Positions 53,550 through 62,624 of a DNA stretch of 64,000 bases are shown piece after piece. Below the pieces are notes generated by a model. That model made no database searches and was not told where the DNA came from. It saw only the letters and a list, made by a program, of their open reading frames with translations. Origin of the DNA: Flavobacterium sp. GTDB taxonomy: Bacteria > Bacteroidota > Bacteroidia > Flavobacteriales > Flavobacteriaceae. A program made the position numbers and the translations under genes. How positions within the stretch are numbered: the first letter of the stretch is position 1; each line of letters begins with the position of its first letter. Location of the stretch: positions 868,001 through 932,000 of the forward strand of contig NZ_JBCNKR010000006.1 in NCBI RefSeq assembly GCF_039595935.1. Direction: 5' to 3'.

Positions 53550-54794
53550 TTACTGCGACTGAATCGAAAGCTCTTCAATATCCTTATAATCTGAATAAGA
53601 TGAAATTATTACAGATTCGCCTTCTTTCAAACCTTCAAGAACTTCATAATACGAAGGATTTTCTCTTCCTAATTTTATGTTTCTTCTTTCGGCTTTATTT
53701 CCTTTTACTACAAAAATCCATTTTCCGGCAGTTTCCTGATTAAAGCTTCCTTTTTGTACTACCAGAATTTTATTTCTTTCAGATAAAACGAGTTTCACAC
53801 CAAAACTTAAGCCATCTTGTAAAGTGATTTGTTCTTTAGAAGTAAAAGCCAATTCAACAATAAAATGTCCGTTTTTAACTTCAGGAATAACTTTAGTAAC
53901 CACAACTTCAAGATTTTTTCCTTTAAATTCTACCTGACCTTTTAAGCCTTCATGAATTTTCTCCAAGTAAAACTCATCAACATCGGCAGATAATTTATAT
54001 CCTTTTTTAGAATCAATTTTTCCAATGCTTTCTCCAGCCTGAAATGTTTTTCCTAAAACCGGTTCAAAAGAAGTTAACCTTCCAGATTCCGGAGCGGTAA
54101 TTAAAAAGTTCTTTTTGTTATTTCTCAAAATATCCAGACTCTTCTCCATAGTTTGAATCGAGCGGTTAATTTGCGAAATCTGAACCTGATTGGATTGTTT
54201 CTCTTTTTGAATACTCTGCTGAATCGTTTTTTTGCGTTCTTCCTGAAAACGAAGACTTTCCTTAAAAGTATTCCAGTCATTTTTTGAAATTACATCTTTA
54301 GCAAAAAGTTTAGCATTCAAATCATACAATCTTTTCGCGTCATTATAATCATGTTCGATTAAAACCAAATCTTTAGTCAAATTCAATTCCTGATTTCTAA
54401 TGTTTAATTTTCCTGTATTCAGGTTGTTGATCTGCTCAATAATGGCAGTTTCCTGAGTTAGATAATTCAGTTCCGTATTAGGATTGTACAAGCGAGCCAG
54501 TGATTGACCTTTTGTAACCATAGCTCCGTTTTCTACAAAAATCTCTTTTACAGATCCTCCTTCTGTAACATTTACAAGCATCAGGTTAAGCGGTTCAACT
54601 TTTGCCTGAAAAACCACAAAATCTTCAAAAAAAGCCTTTTCAACTTTTTGAACAGAAATCTCTTCAGCTTTTACATTTAAACTTGTTTTCGAATTGAACG
54701 AAAAAAAGAGGATTACTGCCAAAACTAAAAAAACTCCAATTACTATTGTGAGATATCTAAATTTTCTATTTTTACGAGGAATTACCTTGTCCAT
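53550..54794 (-). CDS. HlyD-type adaptor of the MacAB-like efflux system
   Basis: A 414-residue membrane fusion protein. One N-terminal helix about 12-32, lipoyl halves flanking a coiled coil (GGSVKEIFVENGAMVTKGQS; GRLTSFEPVLGKTF), then barrel and MP domains. First gene of the operon, with a sigma-54-like promoter 29-44 bases upstream. It should connect the ABC permease to an outer-membrane channel encoded elsewhere. Confidence 0.92.
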   Translation of the reverse strand: MDKVIPRKNRKFRYLTIVIGVFLVLAVILFFSFNSKTSLNVKAEEISVQKVEKAFFEDFVVFQAKVEPLNLMLVNVTEGGSVKEIFVENGAMVTKGQSLARLYNPNTELNYLTQETAIIEQINNLNTGKLNIRNQELNLTKDLVLIEHDYNDAKRLYDLNAKLFAKDVISKNDWNTFKESLRFQEERKKTIQQSIQKEKQSNQVQISQINRSIQTMEKSLDILRNNKKNFLITAPESGRLTSFEPVLGKTFQAGESIGKIDSKKGYKLSADVDEFYLEKIHEGLKGQVEFKGKNLEVVVTKVIPEVKNGHFIVELAFTSKEQITLQDGLSFGVKLVLSERNKILVVQKGSFNQETAGKWIFVVKGNKAERRNIKLGRENPSYYEVLEGLKEGESVIISSYSDYKDIEELSIQSQ

Positions 54795-54822
54795 TTTTTA
54801 AATAATTTACTGATAATCAATA

Positions 54823-54838
54823 GGTAAATACTGTGCCA
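54823..54838 (-). promoter_or_regulatory. Sigma-54 (-24/-12) promoter of the efflux operon
   Basis: Minus strand reads TGGCACAGTATTTACC: the -24 TGGCAC is exact, and TTAC stands for the -12 TTGC, with the right 10-base spacing between the GG and the last dinucleotide. It predicts a start site about 18 bases before the adaptor ATG. A sigma-54 regulator gene faces it. Confidence 0.65.
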
Positions 54839-54901
54839 TAAAATTTATTTTTTGTAAAGCATTGATTTTAAAGAGACTTTAAAAACAACTCAAAAAAAGA
54901 G

Positions 54902-54929
54902 TGTTCGATAATGAACAGTTGACCGTTCA
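54902..54929. promoter_or_regulatory. Candidate upstream activating sites for the sigma-54 regulator
   Basis: TGTTC-N6-GAACA (54902-54917) overlaps TGAAC-N8-GTTCA (54912-54929), two dyads with related half-sites about 64-90 bases upstream of the -24 element, a usual distance for enhancer-binding proteins. They also lie before the regulator's ATG, so autoregulation is possible. Confidence 0.55.
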
Positions 54930-54951
54930 AAATCGCACAAAAAAATACAGC

Positions 54952-56295
54952 ATGAGAAAAAAGCAAGCCCAAATATTAATTGTAGACGATCAGGAAGAAA
55001 TTCTTTTTTCGGCAAAAATGATTCTCAAAAAGCATTTTGAAACGATTTTTACGACGAATAGTCCAAAAAAGATCATTTCAATTTTGAATGAAAACGAAAT
55101 AAATGTCGTTTTGCTGGACATGAATTACCGAATTGGTTTTGAAGACGGACGCGAAGGAATTCATTGGCTGAAAGAAATAAAAATACTTTCGCCAAACACA
55201 ATTGTGATTTTAATGACCGCTTTCGGGAAAATTGATACAGCGGTTGAAGGAATAAAAATGGGCGCTTTTGATTATGTTTTAAAACCCTGGCACAACGAAA
55301 AATTACTGGAAACAATTGATAAGGCTGTCGCCGAAAGCCGAAAAAACAGTAAAAAACCAGTTATTGAAAAAACAGAGAAACGTTATTTTGTAGGCACATC
55401 TCCCAAAATAAAACAAGCTTACGCAATTGCCGAAAAAGTAGCCAGAACCGATGCAAACGTTTTGATTTTAGGTGAAAACGGAACCGGAAAATATGTTTTT
55501 GCGGAGTTTATTCAACAAAACTCTGCGCGAAAAAACGAACCTTTTATTCATGTCGATTTAGGATCTTTAAGCGATAATTTATTCGAAAGTGAACTTTTTG
55601 GATACGCAAAAGGTGCTTTTACAGATGCCAAAACCGATACGCCGGGAAGATTTGAAATGGCGCAGAACGGAACTATTTTTTTGGATGAAATAGGAAATAT
55701 TCCGCTTCATTTACAATCAAAATTATTACACGTTTTACAGACCAAAACCGTTACACGTTTGGGCGAAAGTAAAGCAAGGCCTTTGAATGTCAGAATAATT
55801 TCGGCAACTAATAATGATATCAAAGCTGAGGTAAAAAGCAAAACTTTTCGGGAAGATTTGCTTTACAGAATCAATACAATGGAAATAAATCTGCCTTCAT
55901 TACGCGAAAGAAAAGATGATATTGTTCCGATGGCCAATTTTATTCTTGAAAATATTGCCGAAAAATACAATCAGGAAAACTGGCATTTCGAAGAAAACGC
56001 TGCGCCGTATTTAGAAAGATATCCGTGGAAAGGAAATGTGCGCGAAATGGAAAACAAGATTGAACGTGCCGTTATTTTAGCTGAAAACAATACTATTTCG
56101 GTAACTGATTTAGATATTCTGGATTTTGAAGATATTCAGGAAAATGATGATAATCCATTATCTGAAATGGAAAAAACAGCCATCGAAAAAGCACTTTTTA
56201 AACATCACGGAAACATATCAAAAACCGCCGAAGAATTGGGTTTGTCGAGAGCTGCTTTATACAGAAGAATTGAAAAATACGATTTGAAGAATTAG
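54952..56295 (+). CDS. Sigma-54-dependent response regulator (NtrC family)
   Basis: A 447-residue activator. Receiver 1-130 with phosphoacceptor Asp56 (VVLLDMNYR); AAA+ domain about 150-380 (Walker A GENGTGKY, sigma-54 contact loop GAFTDA in place of GAFTGA, Walker B TIFLDEIGN); Fis-type HTH at the end (GNISKTAEELGLSRAALYRR). Start is the ATG at 54952; a GTG at 54901 would include the operator region. It should activate the facing efflux operon. The kinase gene follows. Confidence 0.93.
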   Translation: MRKKQAQILIVDDQEEILFSAKMILKKHFETIFTTNSPKKIISILNENEINVVLLDMNYRIGFEDGREGIHWLKEIKILSPNTIVILMTAFGKIDTAVEGIKMGAFDYVLKPWHNEKLLETIDKAVAESRKNSKKPVIEKTEKRYFVGTSPKIKQAYAIAEKVARTDANVLILGENGTGKYVFAEFIQQNSARKNEPFIHVDLGSLSDNLFESELFGYAKGAFTDAKTDTPGRFEMAQNGTIFLDEIGNIPLHLQSKLLHVLQTKTVTRLGESKARPLNVRIISATNNDIKAEVKSKTFREDLLYRINTMEINLPSLRERKDDIVPMANFILENIAEKYNQENWHFEENAAPYLERYPWKGNVREMENKIERAVILAENNTISVTDLDILDFEDIQENDDNPLSEMEKTAIEKALFKHHGNISKTAEELGLSRAALYRRIEKYDLKN

Positions 56296-56331
56296 AGAAA
56301 GAAACAAGAGCTAAGAAGCAAGATTTTTTTT

Positions 56332-56438
56332 GCCACAGATTACACAGATTAAAAGGATTTTTTTATCTGCTTAATCTGCGTGAAAAATTAATTTTAAAGA
56401 CAAAAATTAAAATCATTTTAATCTGTGTAATCTGTGGC
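56332..56438. repeat. Perfect 23-bp inverted repeat between regulator and kinase genes
   Basis: Arms 56332-56354 (GCCACAGATTACACAGATTA plus AAA) and 56416-56438 are complements, with a smaller hairpin between. Same word family as at 58277-58452. Confidence 0.85.
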
Positions 56439-56453
56439 TAAAATTAAAACTAA

Positions 56454-57779
56454 ATGAAAAACTGGAAATTTTATAATGCTTTGTTTGTTAGAGTTTTGTT
56501 TGTAATGATACTCTTTTTCTGCTGTGTTTTTCTTATTTACAGAACGTTTTATTACAATGCCCTTTTAGTTGGATTTTTTGTTTTTTTGTTTCTGGCCGAA
56601 ATGTATTTTTATGTCAAAAACCAGCTTCAGTTTTACGACAGAACTTTGCTTTCGATTCTTCAAAATGATTTTTCTACCAATTTTCCCGAAGAGAATAAAA
56701 AAGACAATTTCAAAAGCCTGTATCTTTTATATGAAAATTTAAAAGTTCGGCAGCAGGAACAAACATCAAAAGAAATGATCTATCGTTCGCTTTTAAACAA
56801 TATTGATACAGCGGCCTTAATTCTGGAAAAAGAAAACGAAGACTGGAATATTTTTTTAATGAACGACTGCTTTTCAGATTTATTTAAAGTTCCGAAAGTA
56901 AGTCATTGGAAATATCTTAAAAATTACCTGCCGTCGCTTTGCAGTGAAATTGAAAAAACAGAATTCAGCGAATTAAAATCGGCAATTTCGATAAAAATAG
57001 AAGAACAGGATTTGCAGACTTTTATGCTGCAAACATCGCATACCCAGAGTTATAACAAAGAATATTTTATTATTTTATTAGATAGTATTCAGCGTGTTAT
57101 TGAGAAAAAAGAAAAAGAAGCGTGGATTAATTTAATGAAGATTATTTCGCATGAATTAATGAATTCTCTAACGCCAATTCGTGCGCTTTCGCAGAATTTA
57201 CTGCACATTGTTGATCAGGAAAATTTAGTAGAAGATGATTTTGATGATATTAAAAGCAGTATTTCGACCATAATAAATAGAAGCGATCATTTGCAGGTTT
57301 TTGTAGAAAACTATCGTAAACTGGCCATGCTGCCAACGCCAACCAAACAAATGACGCCAATTAACGCTTTATTCGAAGACTGCCTCCGAATTATGAGCCC
57401 GATTTTGAAAGCAGAAAATATCGAATTGATAAATGATATTCACAGTTCGCGTTCGATTATGATTGACAAAAATCAAATGGAACAGGTGATTATCAATTTG
57501 ATAACCAACAGTGTGTATGCCTTAAAAGAAAAAAGCGAAAAGAAAATGTATGTTTCAAGTTATACAGAAAACAATCGTTTTTTTATCACAATCGCTGATA
57601 ACGGAAAAGGAATCGCTCCTGAAATTCAGGACAAAGTATTTCTTCCTTTTTTCACTACCAGAAAAGACGGCGCCGGAATTGGTTTAACGCTTTCTAAAAA
57701 CATCATCGAAGCACACGGCGGCTATTTAAGTTACCAAACTGATGAAGATAAAACGAGTTTTGTGATTTGTTTGATTTAG
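56454..57779 (+). CDS. Histidine kinase
   Basis: A 441-residue membrane sensor kinase. Two helices at about 10-60 with almost no periplasmic loop, a possible PAS-like region to 215, dimerisation domain with His233 in IISHELMNSLTP, and ATPase domain (NLITNSVYAL, DNGKGIAP, FFTTRKDGAGIGLTLSK). The lack of a periplasmic domain suggests it senses membrane or cytoplasmic signals. Partner of the regulator upstream. Confidence 0.93.
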   Translation: MKNWKFYNALFVRVLFVMILFFCCVFLIYRTFYYNALLVGFFVFLFLAEMYFYVKNQLQFYDRTLLSILQNDFSTNFPEENKKDNFKSLYLLYENLKVRQQEQTSKEMIYRSLLNNIDTAALILEKENEDWNIFLMNDCFSDLFKVPKVSHWKYLKNYLPSLCSEIEKTEFSELKSAISIKIEEQDLQTFMLQTSHTQSYNKEYFIILLDSIQRVIEKKEKEAWINLMKIISHELMNSLTPIRALSQNLLHIVDQENLVEDDFDDIKSSISTIINRSDHLQVFVENYRKLAMLPTPTKQMTPINALFEDCLRIMSPILKAENIELINDIHSSRSIMIDKNQMEQVIINLITNSVYALKEKSEKKMYVSSYTENNRFFITIADNGKGIAPEIQDKVFLPFFTTRKDGAGIGLTLSKNIIEAHGGYLSYQTDEDKTSFVICLI

Positions 57780-57804
57780 ATTTACGTCCATCAGTGCACG
57801 TGTT

Positions 57805-57906
57805 TTGTCATTCCGAGGAACGAGGAATCTGCGCAAGTAGCTCGACAAAGATTGTATTCTCGTTGAGGAGTTCCTTGCGCAGATTCCTCGTTCCTCGGAA
57901 TGACAA
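57805..57906. repeat. MITE-like 102-bp inverted-repeat element, copy A
   Basis: Ends in TTGTCATTCCGAGGAACGAG and its complement; internal CTCGACAAAGATTG and GGAGTTCCTTGCGC. Homologous to 62386-62485 in internal words but with different arms. Confidence 0.85.
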
Positions 57907-57936
57907 GATAATGGTTATTTTGCTGTATAAAAAAAA

Positions 57937-58263
57937 TTAAAATTGAACTTCAGGCTTCCAAAAGTGTTTTTCAAAATCGACGATTTGATTGTTTACCACT
58001 TTAATACCTTCATTTTCCAGAAGCTGCTGCATTAAATTTGTTCCGTCAAAATGATGTTTTCCTGTCAAAAGTCCTTTTTGGTTTACGACTCTGTGCGCCG
58101 GAACATCGTCCATATTATGACAGGCATTCATTGCCCAGCCCACCATTCGTGCAGAACGAGCAGTTCCTAAAGCCTTTGCAATGGCACCATAAGAAGTGAC
58201 TCTCCCAAACGGAATTTGTCTGGCAATTACATAAACTCTTTCGAAAAAATTTTCTTCAGCCAT
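57937..58263 (-). CDS. Alkyltransferase-like protein (ATL)
   Basis: A 108-residue MGMT-fold DNA-binding protein. It has the helix-turn-helix FGRVTSYGAIAKALG and the arginine finger region, but the catalytic PCHR of alkyltransferases is PAHR (Ala56 for Cys), which marks ATL proteins. ATLs bind O6-alkylguanine and recruit nucleotide excision repair; no methyl transfer expected. Confidence 0.9.
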   Translation of the reverse strand: MAEENFFERVYVIARQIPFGRVTSYGAIAKALGTARSARMVGWAMNACHNMDDVPAHRVVNQKGLLTGKHHFDGTNLMQQLLENEGIKVVNNQIVDFEKHFWKPEVQF

Positions 58264-58276
58264 AAATTATTTTTTT

Positions 58277-58452
58277 GCCACAGATTATACGGATTAAAAT
58301 GATTTTTTTGCTTTGTCTTAAAATTTAAGTTTCCCGCAGATTTTGCAGATTTAAACAGATTATTTTTAAAACCCTTTTAGATCTGCTAAATAAATCCGTG
58401 AAAAATATCTAACCACAAAGTAAAAATCATTTTAATCCGTATAATCTGTGGC
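58277..58452. repeat. 31-bp perfect inverted repeat
   Basis: Arms 58277-58307 and 58422-58452 (GCCACAGATTATACGGATTA and on) are exact complements. A shorter repeat with CCGCAGATTTTGCAGATT lies inside. Confidence 0.85.
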
Positions 58453-58460
58453 CTATAATT

Positions 58461-59099
58461 TTACCCGAAATAATAATTCAAAATATTAAAAAGCGTCACA
58501 ATAGCAACTAAACCTGTAATACTTCCAATAATAGTATTCATGTTTCGCATTAAGTAATCCGTTTTCTTTTCAATCTTTCCGAAGAAAGCAATATAGCTGT
58601 ATAAGACAACAAATGATCCCAGAACCGAACCTAAAACAAACGCGAAAATAATAGTGTTTTCAAATACAAAAAGATTGTACGAAGCCAGAGTGACACTCAC
58701 TACAACATAATACGGAATTGGAAAAAAGTTTAATACCGAAAGCAGCATTCCAAGAAAGAAACGACTTTTTTTACTGCTCTTTTTAATTTTCGATTTCTTT
58801 TTGGTTTTTGGTTCTTTGGCAATAAACAAAAAATAAATGGTTAGAATCGAAAAAATAACAAACCCAACTTCGCGTAAAAGCGTTACAACATCCGGCCGAT
58901 TATCTATGACACGTGCAAATAAAACTGCAACATACACCTGAAAAAAGATGACCAAAACCGCTCCAATAACAAACCATAAAGCGTTCTTTTTTCCTTCTTT
59001 CAAATTTATTTTGGCTGCTGTCATGTTGATTAATCCCGGAGGAATAATCCCAATTGCGGCGGCAATAAAACCTGAAAGAATAGGAGTAAGGTATACCAT
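58461..59099 (-). CDS. LysE-family membrane exporter
   Basis: A 212-residue protein with six helices and a long lysine-rich loop (KTKKKSKIKKSSKK at about 100-115). LysE-type opening IAAAIGIIPPGLINMTAAKI. Members export amino acids; the substrate here is unknown. Confidence 0.8.
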   Translation of the reverse strand: MVYLTPILSGFIAAAIGIIPPGLINMTAAKINLKEGKKNALWFVIGAVLVIFFQVYVAVLFARVIDNRPDVVTLLREVGFVIFSILTIYFLFIAKEPKTKKKSKIKKSSKKSRFFLGMLLSVLNFFPIPYYVVVSVTLASYNLFVFENTIIFAFVLGSVLGSFVVLYSYIAFFGKIEKKTDYLMRNMNTIIGSITGLVAIVTLFNILNYYFG

Positions 59100-59140
59100 T
59101 CAGTAAGTTAATCGGTTAAAAGAATCGTTTCAAAATTAAA

Positions 59141-59818
59141 TTAGTCTTTAATTTTGAAACGAATATACGTAATTGCCTTGTTAATTTCTAAATATTGTTT
59201 TTCATAAAATGTCTGAATCGAAGTTACAACTTCCGGACTTCCTTCATTTTTGTAAACATTATGATTGGCGTATAATACCTCGTGTCCTTCTCCATGAAGA
59301 AGCCCAAGCGTATAACCGTGCATAAATTCGCTGTCGGTTTTAAGGTTTACGACACCGTCTTTTTTAAGGATTTTTTTGTACAATTTCAGGAACTCAGAAT
59401 TGGTCATTCTGTGTTTTGTTCTTTTATATTTAATCTGCGGATCTGGGAAAGTAATCCAGATTTCATCTACTTCGCCTTCGGCAAAAATATGATTTATAAG
59501 TTCGATTTGAGTACGTACAAAAGCAACATTATGAAGTCCGTTTTCTACAGCAGTTTTAGCACCGCGCCAGAAACGTGCGCCTTTAATATCAATACCGATA
59601 AAATTTTTGTTGGGATATTTTTCTGCTAATCCAACTGAGTATTCACCTTTCCCGCATCCTAATTCTAAAACCAGAGGATTATCATTTTTAAAGAAATCCG
59701 AATTCCATTTTCCTCTCAAAGGCATTAAATCGCCTACAACTTCTTCTCTTGTTGGTTGAAAAACGTTTTGAAATGTTTCGTTTTCTCTGAATCTTTTTAG
59801 TTTATTTTTACTTCCCAC
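59141..59818 (-). CDS. trmB: tRNA (guanine46-N7)-methyltransferase
   Basis: A 225-residue SAM methyltransferase. SAM site LVLELGCGKGEYSVGLAE; IGIDIKGARFWRGAK; DPQIKYKRTKHRM segment is typical. A GTG start at 59818 (GSKNKLKRF) gives the family N-terminus; the frame is open 15 codons further, where the ATG at 59863 would be odd. Confidence 0.9.
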   Translation of the reverse strand: MGSKNKLKRFRENETFQNVFQPTREEVVGDLMPLRGKWNSDFFKNDNPLVLELGCGKGEYSVGLAEKYPNKNFIGIDIKGARFWRGAKTAVENGLHNVAFVRTQIELINHIFAEGEVDEIWITFPDPQIKYKRTKHRMTNSEFLKLYKKILKKDGVVNLKTDSEFMHGYTLGLLHGEGHEVLYANHNVYKNEGSPEVVTSIQTFYEKQYLEINKAITYIRFKIKD

Positions 59819-59896
59819 TTTTACAAAAATTTTCCGCAAAATTAAGGAATATAAACGAATCAACGGGGTGTAAACAGGGTTTTAATTTTTAGCCAC

Positions 59897-59914
59897 TCCC
59901 GATAGCTATCGGGA
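59897..59914. repeat. 18-bp perfect palindrome
   Basis: TCCCGATAGCTATCGGGA, a short palindrome common in Bacteroidetes intergenic DNA. Confidence 0.75.
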
Positions 59915-59951
59915 TCACAAATTAAAAAGATTTTTTTACATAAATAATCTG

Positions 59952-60091
59952 TATAGTCCCTACGGGACAACTTCAAAGTGAGCGATATTGATTTTACCGA
60001 TATTTAATCTCTACGAGATATGCTCCGTTAGGAGTTAAAGATCGGTAGAAAAAAAATGTTGATTTGATGAAAATGTCCCGTAGGGACTATA
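59952..60091. repeat. MITE/REPIN-like 140-bp element with palindromic arms
   Basis: 18-bp inverted arms (TATAGTCCCTACGGGACA and complement), each itself near-palindromic (GTCCCTACGGGAC). Same plan as 32219-32347. Confidence 0.82.
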
Positions 60092-60104
60092 TTTAGAACA
60101 TTTC

Positions 60105-60155
60105 CGCCACGAATCCACGAATTCTATTTTTAAAATAATTCGTGGATTCGTGGCG
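60105..60155. repeat. 19-bp inverted repeat downstream of amtB
   Basis: CGCCACGAATCCACGAATT and its exact complement, 13 bases apart, ending 14 bases from the amtB stop. May act as its terminator. Confidence 0.8.
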
Positions 60156-60168
60156 AAAAAAAATATTC

Positions 60169-61551
60169 TTAACCGTAATGTGGTTCAGTAATTGGTTTTA
60201 ATTTTGGATCAAGCGTTTCATCGTGCTGAGATAAATCCAATCCGATATGTTCTGATTCTTCAGAAACACGAAGCGGAATAATGAAATTGGTTACTTTAAA
60301 CAAGAAATAAGCTCCGAAGAAAGTAAATATAGAAACCAGAACCAATGCCATCATGTGGTGTCCAAAAACGTTCCAGCCTCCGTGCAGTAAACTCGCATCT
60401 TCGCCATGAGCAAAAATCGCTGTTAAAATCATTCCCATAATTCCTCCAACACCGTGGCAGGCAAAAACGTCAAGCGTATCGTCGAATTTTTTTGAATATT
60501 TACAGTTTACAGCAGTATTAGAAACCAGAGCAGTCACAAATCCGAAGAACATACTTTCGGGAACAGAAACATATCCAGCGGCAGGCGTAATAGCTACTAA
60601 ACCAACAACAGCACCAATGCAGGCACCAAGAGCAGAAACTTTTCTTCCGTTTACTCTGTCAAAGAAAATCCAAGTTAACATTGCGGCTGCAGATGAAGTT
60701 GTGGTAGTTGCAAAAGCCATAGCAGCATTTCCATTCGCAGCAAACGCAGATCCAGCGTTGAAACCAAACCATCCGAACCAAAGCATTCCGGTTCCTAATA
60801 ACACAAACGGAATGTTTGTTGGAATATGCTGACTGTTTTTTCTTTTCCCTAAAACTAAAACCCCAGCCAAAGCTGCAAAACCAGAACTCATGTGAACGAC
60901 TGTTCCTCCGGCGAAATCTTTAACTCCAAAATAACTTCCTAAAACACCCGTTGGATACCAAACCGCGTGACATAATGGAGCATATATAAAAATGGTAAAT
61001 AAACTAATGAAAACTAAATAAGAGATAAAACGAACACGTTCTGCAAATGAACCTGTGATAATTGCCGGACAGATAATCGCAAATTTCATTTGGAACAAAG
61101 CAAAAAGCATAAACGGAATCGTACTTGCCAATTGTTTATGAGGCAGAACGCCCACATAATCCATAAAAGCAAAAGTTGTTGGATTTCCGAAAAAGCTATA
61201 AAAATGATCTCCTGAGCCAAAGCCAACCGGTTCGCCAAACGCCAAACTAAAAGCGACAACAACCCATAAAAGTGTAACAACACCTAAACAGATAAAACTT
61301 TGCAACATGGTAGAAATTACGTTTTTACGGCCCACCATTCCGCCATAAAAAAACGATAATCCCGGTGTCATAATTAATACTAAACAACTTGAAGTAAGCA
61401 TCCAGGCAACATCTGCTGGTACAATGTGATCTGTAGTTCCAAATTCTGATAAAACATAATTATTTTCTGTTACTGTTGGCCAAAATGCACCAATGGTACA
61501 AACAACACTTATCATAATGAAGGAGATAATCCAGCGTTTTTCTATTTTCAT
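60169..61551 (-). CDS. amtB: Ammonium transporter
   Basis: A 460-residue ammonium channel with about 11-12 helices. ADVAWMLTSSCLVLIMTPGL, FFYGGMVGRKNVISTM, and the FAGGTVVHMSSG segment are Amt family features; the HGVGG motif near the end holds the second pore His. N-terminal helix may be a signal. No GlnK gene is next to it. CAAAGTTA -7-like box at 61590-61597. Confidence 0.95.
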   Translation of the reverse strand: MKIEKRWIISFIMISVVCTIGAFWPTVTENNYVLSEFGTTDHIVPADVAWMLTSSCLVLIMTPGLSFFYGGMVGRKNVISTMLQSFICLGVVTLLWVVVAFSLAFGEPVGFGSGDHFYSFFGNPTTFAFMDYVGVLPHKQLASTIPFMLFALFQMKFAIICPAIITGSFAERVRFISYLVFISLFTIFIYAPLCHAVWYPTGVLGSYFGVKDFAGGTVVHMSSGFAALAGVLVLGKRKNSQHIPTNIPFVLLGTGMLWFGWFGFNAGSAFAANGNAAMAFATTTTSSAAAMLTWIFFDRVNGRKVSALGACIGAVVGLVAITPAAGYVSVPESMFFGFVTALVSNTAVNCKYSKKFDDTLDVFACHGVGGIMGMILTAIFAHGEDASLLHGGWNVFGHHMMALVLVSIFTFFGAYFLFKVTNFIIPLRVSEESEHIGLDLSQHDETLDPKLKPITEPHYG

Positions 61552-61813
61552 TTTTCAAATACTTAATTGAGCCCTATTTTTTTTGGGGTCAAAGTTAAAA
61601 AAAATTAAATATTATGATTTTAAGGGCTGTTAAAATAGCGGGTGCATTTTTATTTTAAATAAATTTATAAAATACACCCTGTTTTTTTGATACTATTTTA
61701 TTTTGATACCCTAAATTACGCCGAATTTTGTCAATTACATTATAATTAATTTAATATTTTAACTAGTAAGGTGTTTAAAAAGTTATGTATATAAGAATAA
61801 AGCTGAAAAATGT

Positions 61814-62302
61814 TTATTTTTTTTGAAGCTTAGCAATCAAAGCGTCTTCAATTGGGGCTTTTAGCTTTGTTACTGCATCAACCTCATCATTCGGAATTGT
61901 CATCGATAAAACGTAATGTTGAATTTTCCATTCTTTACCAACTTTTACCAAAACCCCAGATCCGCGGCAAATTTTCATTTGTGTATCCAGCAATTCATCA
62001 AACCAAGCTGTTTTTCCAGATTTGTCAAAAAAGATATGACGTTCTAAGGCTTTAAAATTCCAGGTTGTTCCTTTGTCGAAAAATGGTTTTGCCCAAACTG
62101 AAAATTCTTTTTTAGTCCAGTTTTCGGTTGCGTCAGTTCCAATATAAATAGCATCATCTGCCAAAACATTAAAATAAGCATCAAATTTTACTTCGGCAGC
62201 GGCTTTGTGCCACGCGTCAAGAGTTTGAGTAATTTTTTCTTTGTCGGTTTGAGCATTTGCAAAAGAAGCGACGAATAATAATAGTAAAAGTGTTTTTTTC
62301 AT
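61814..62302 (-). CDS. Secreted NTF2/SnoaL-like protein
   Basis: A 162-residue protein of the NTF2-like DUF4440 group. Start at 62302 gives a signal peptide (KKTLLLLLFVASFANAQ); the longer frame adds 23 residues. Core has the ITQTLDAWHKAAAEVKFDAYF opening and a final strand (KEWKIQHYVLSM) around a hydrophobic pocket. Ligand unknown. Confidence 0.82.
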   Translation of the reverse strand: MKKTLLLLLFVASFANAQTDKEKITQTLDAWHKAAAEVKFDAYFNVLADDAIYIGTDATENWTKKEFSVWAKPFFDKGTTWNFKALERHIFFDKSGKTAWFDELLDTQMKICRGSGVLVKVGKEWKIQHYVLSMTIPNDEVDAVTKLKAPIEDALIAKLQKK

Positions 62303-62385
62303 GAGAGATTGTATTTGAGTTTTAAAGATAAGGATTTTTTGATGGCACACGGATTTTACAGATTTAACCAATTTTTCTCGTTTTA

Positions 62386-62485
62386 TGTCATTTCGACGAA
62401 GGAGAAATCTGCGCTAGAAACTCGACAAAGATTGGATTATAGGAATGGAGTTACTTGTGCAGATTTCTCCTTCGTCGAAATGACA
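62386..62485. repeat. MITE-like 100-bp inverted-repeat element, copy B
   Basis: Ends in GTCATTTCGACGAAGGAGAA and complement; shares CTCGACAAAGATTG and GGAGTT with copy A at 57805-57906. Arms of A and B differ at matching positions on both sides, so pairing is kept. It lies in a 322-base gap between convergent-away genes. Confidence 0.85.
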
Positions 62486-62624
62486 AGCAACACTTAATTT
62501 ACAATAAAAGATTTACGAATTTAAGAGATTAAAAGATTAAAGCAACTTATAATTATCTTAAATAACTTATATGGTTTAATTTCAAAAAACGAGTATATTT
62601 GAGAGCTTTTAAACATCCCAAATT

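Noticed and set aside
54901..54951. GTG start for the sigma-54 regulator
   Set aside because: It would include the dyad sites as coding sequence; the receiver domain starts right after the ATG at 54952.
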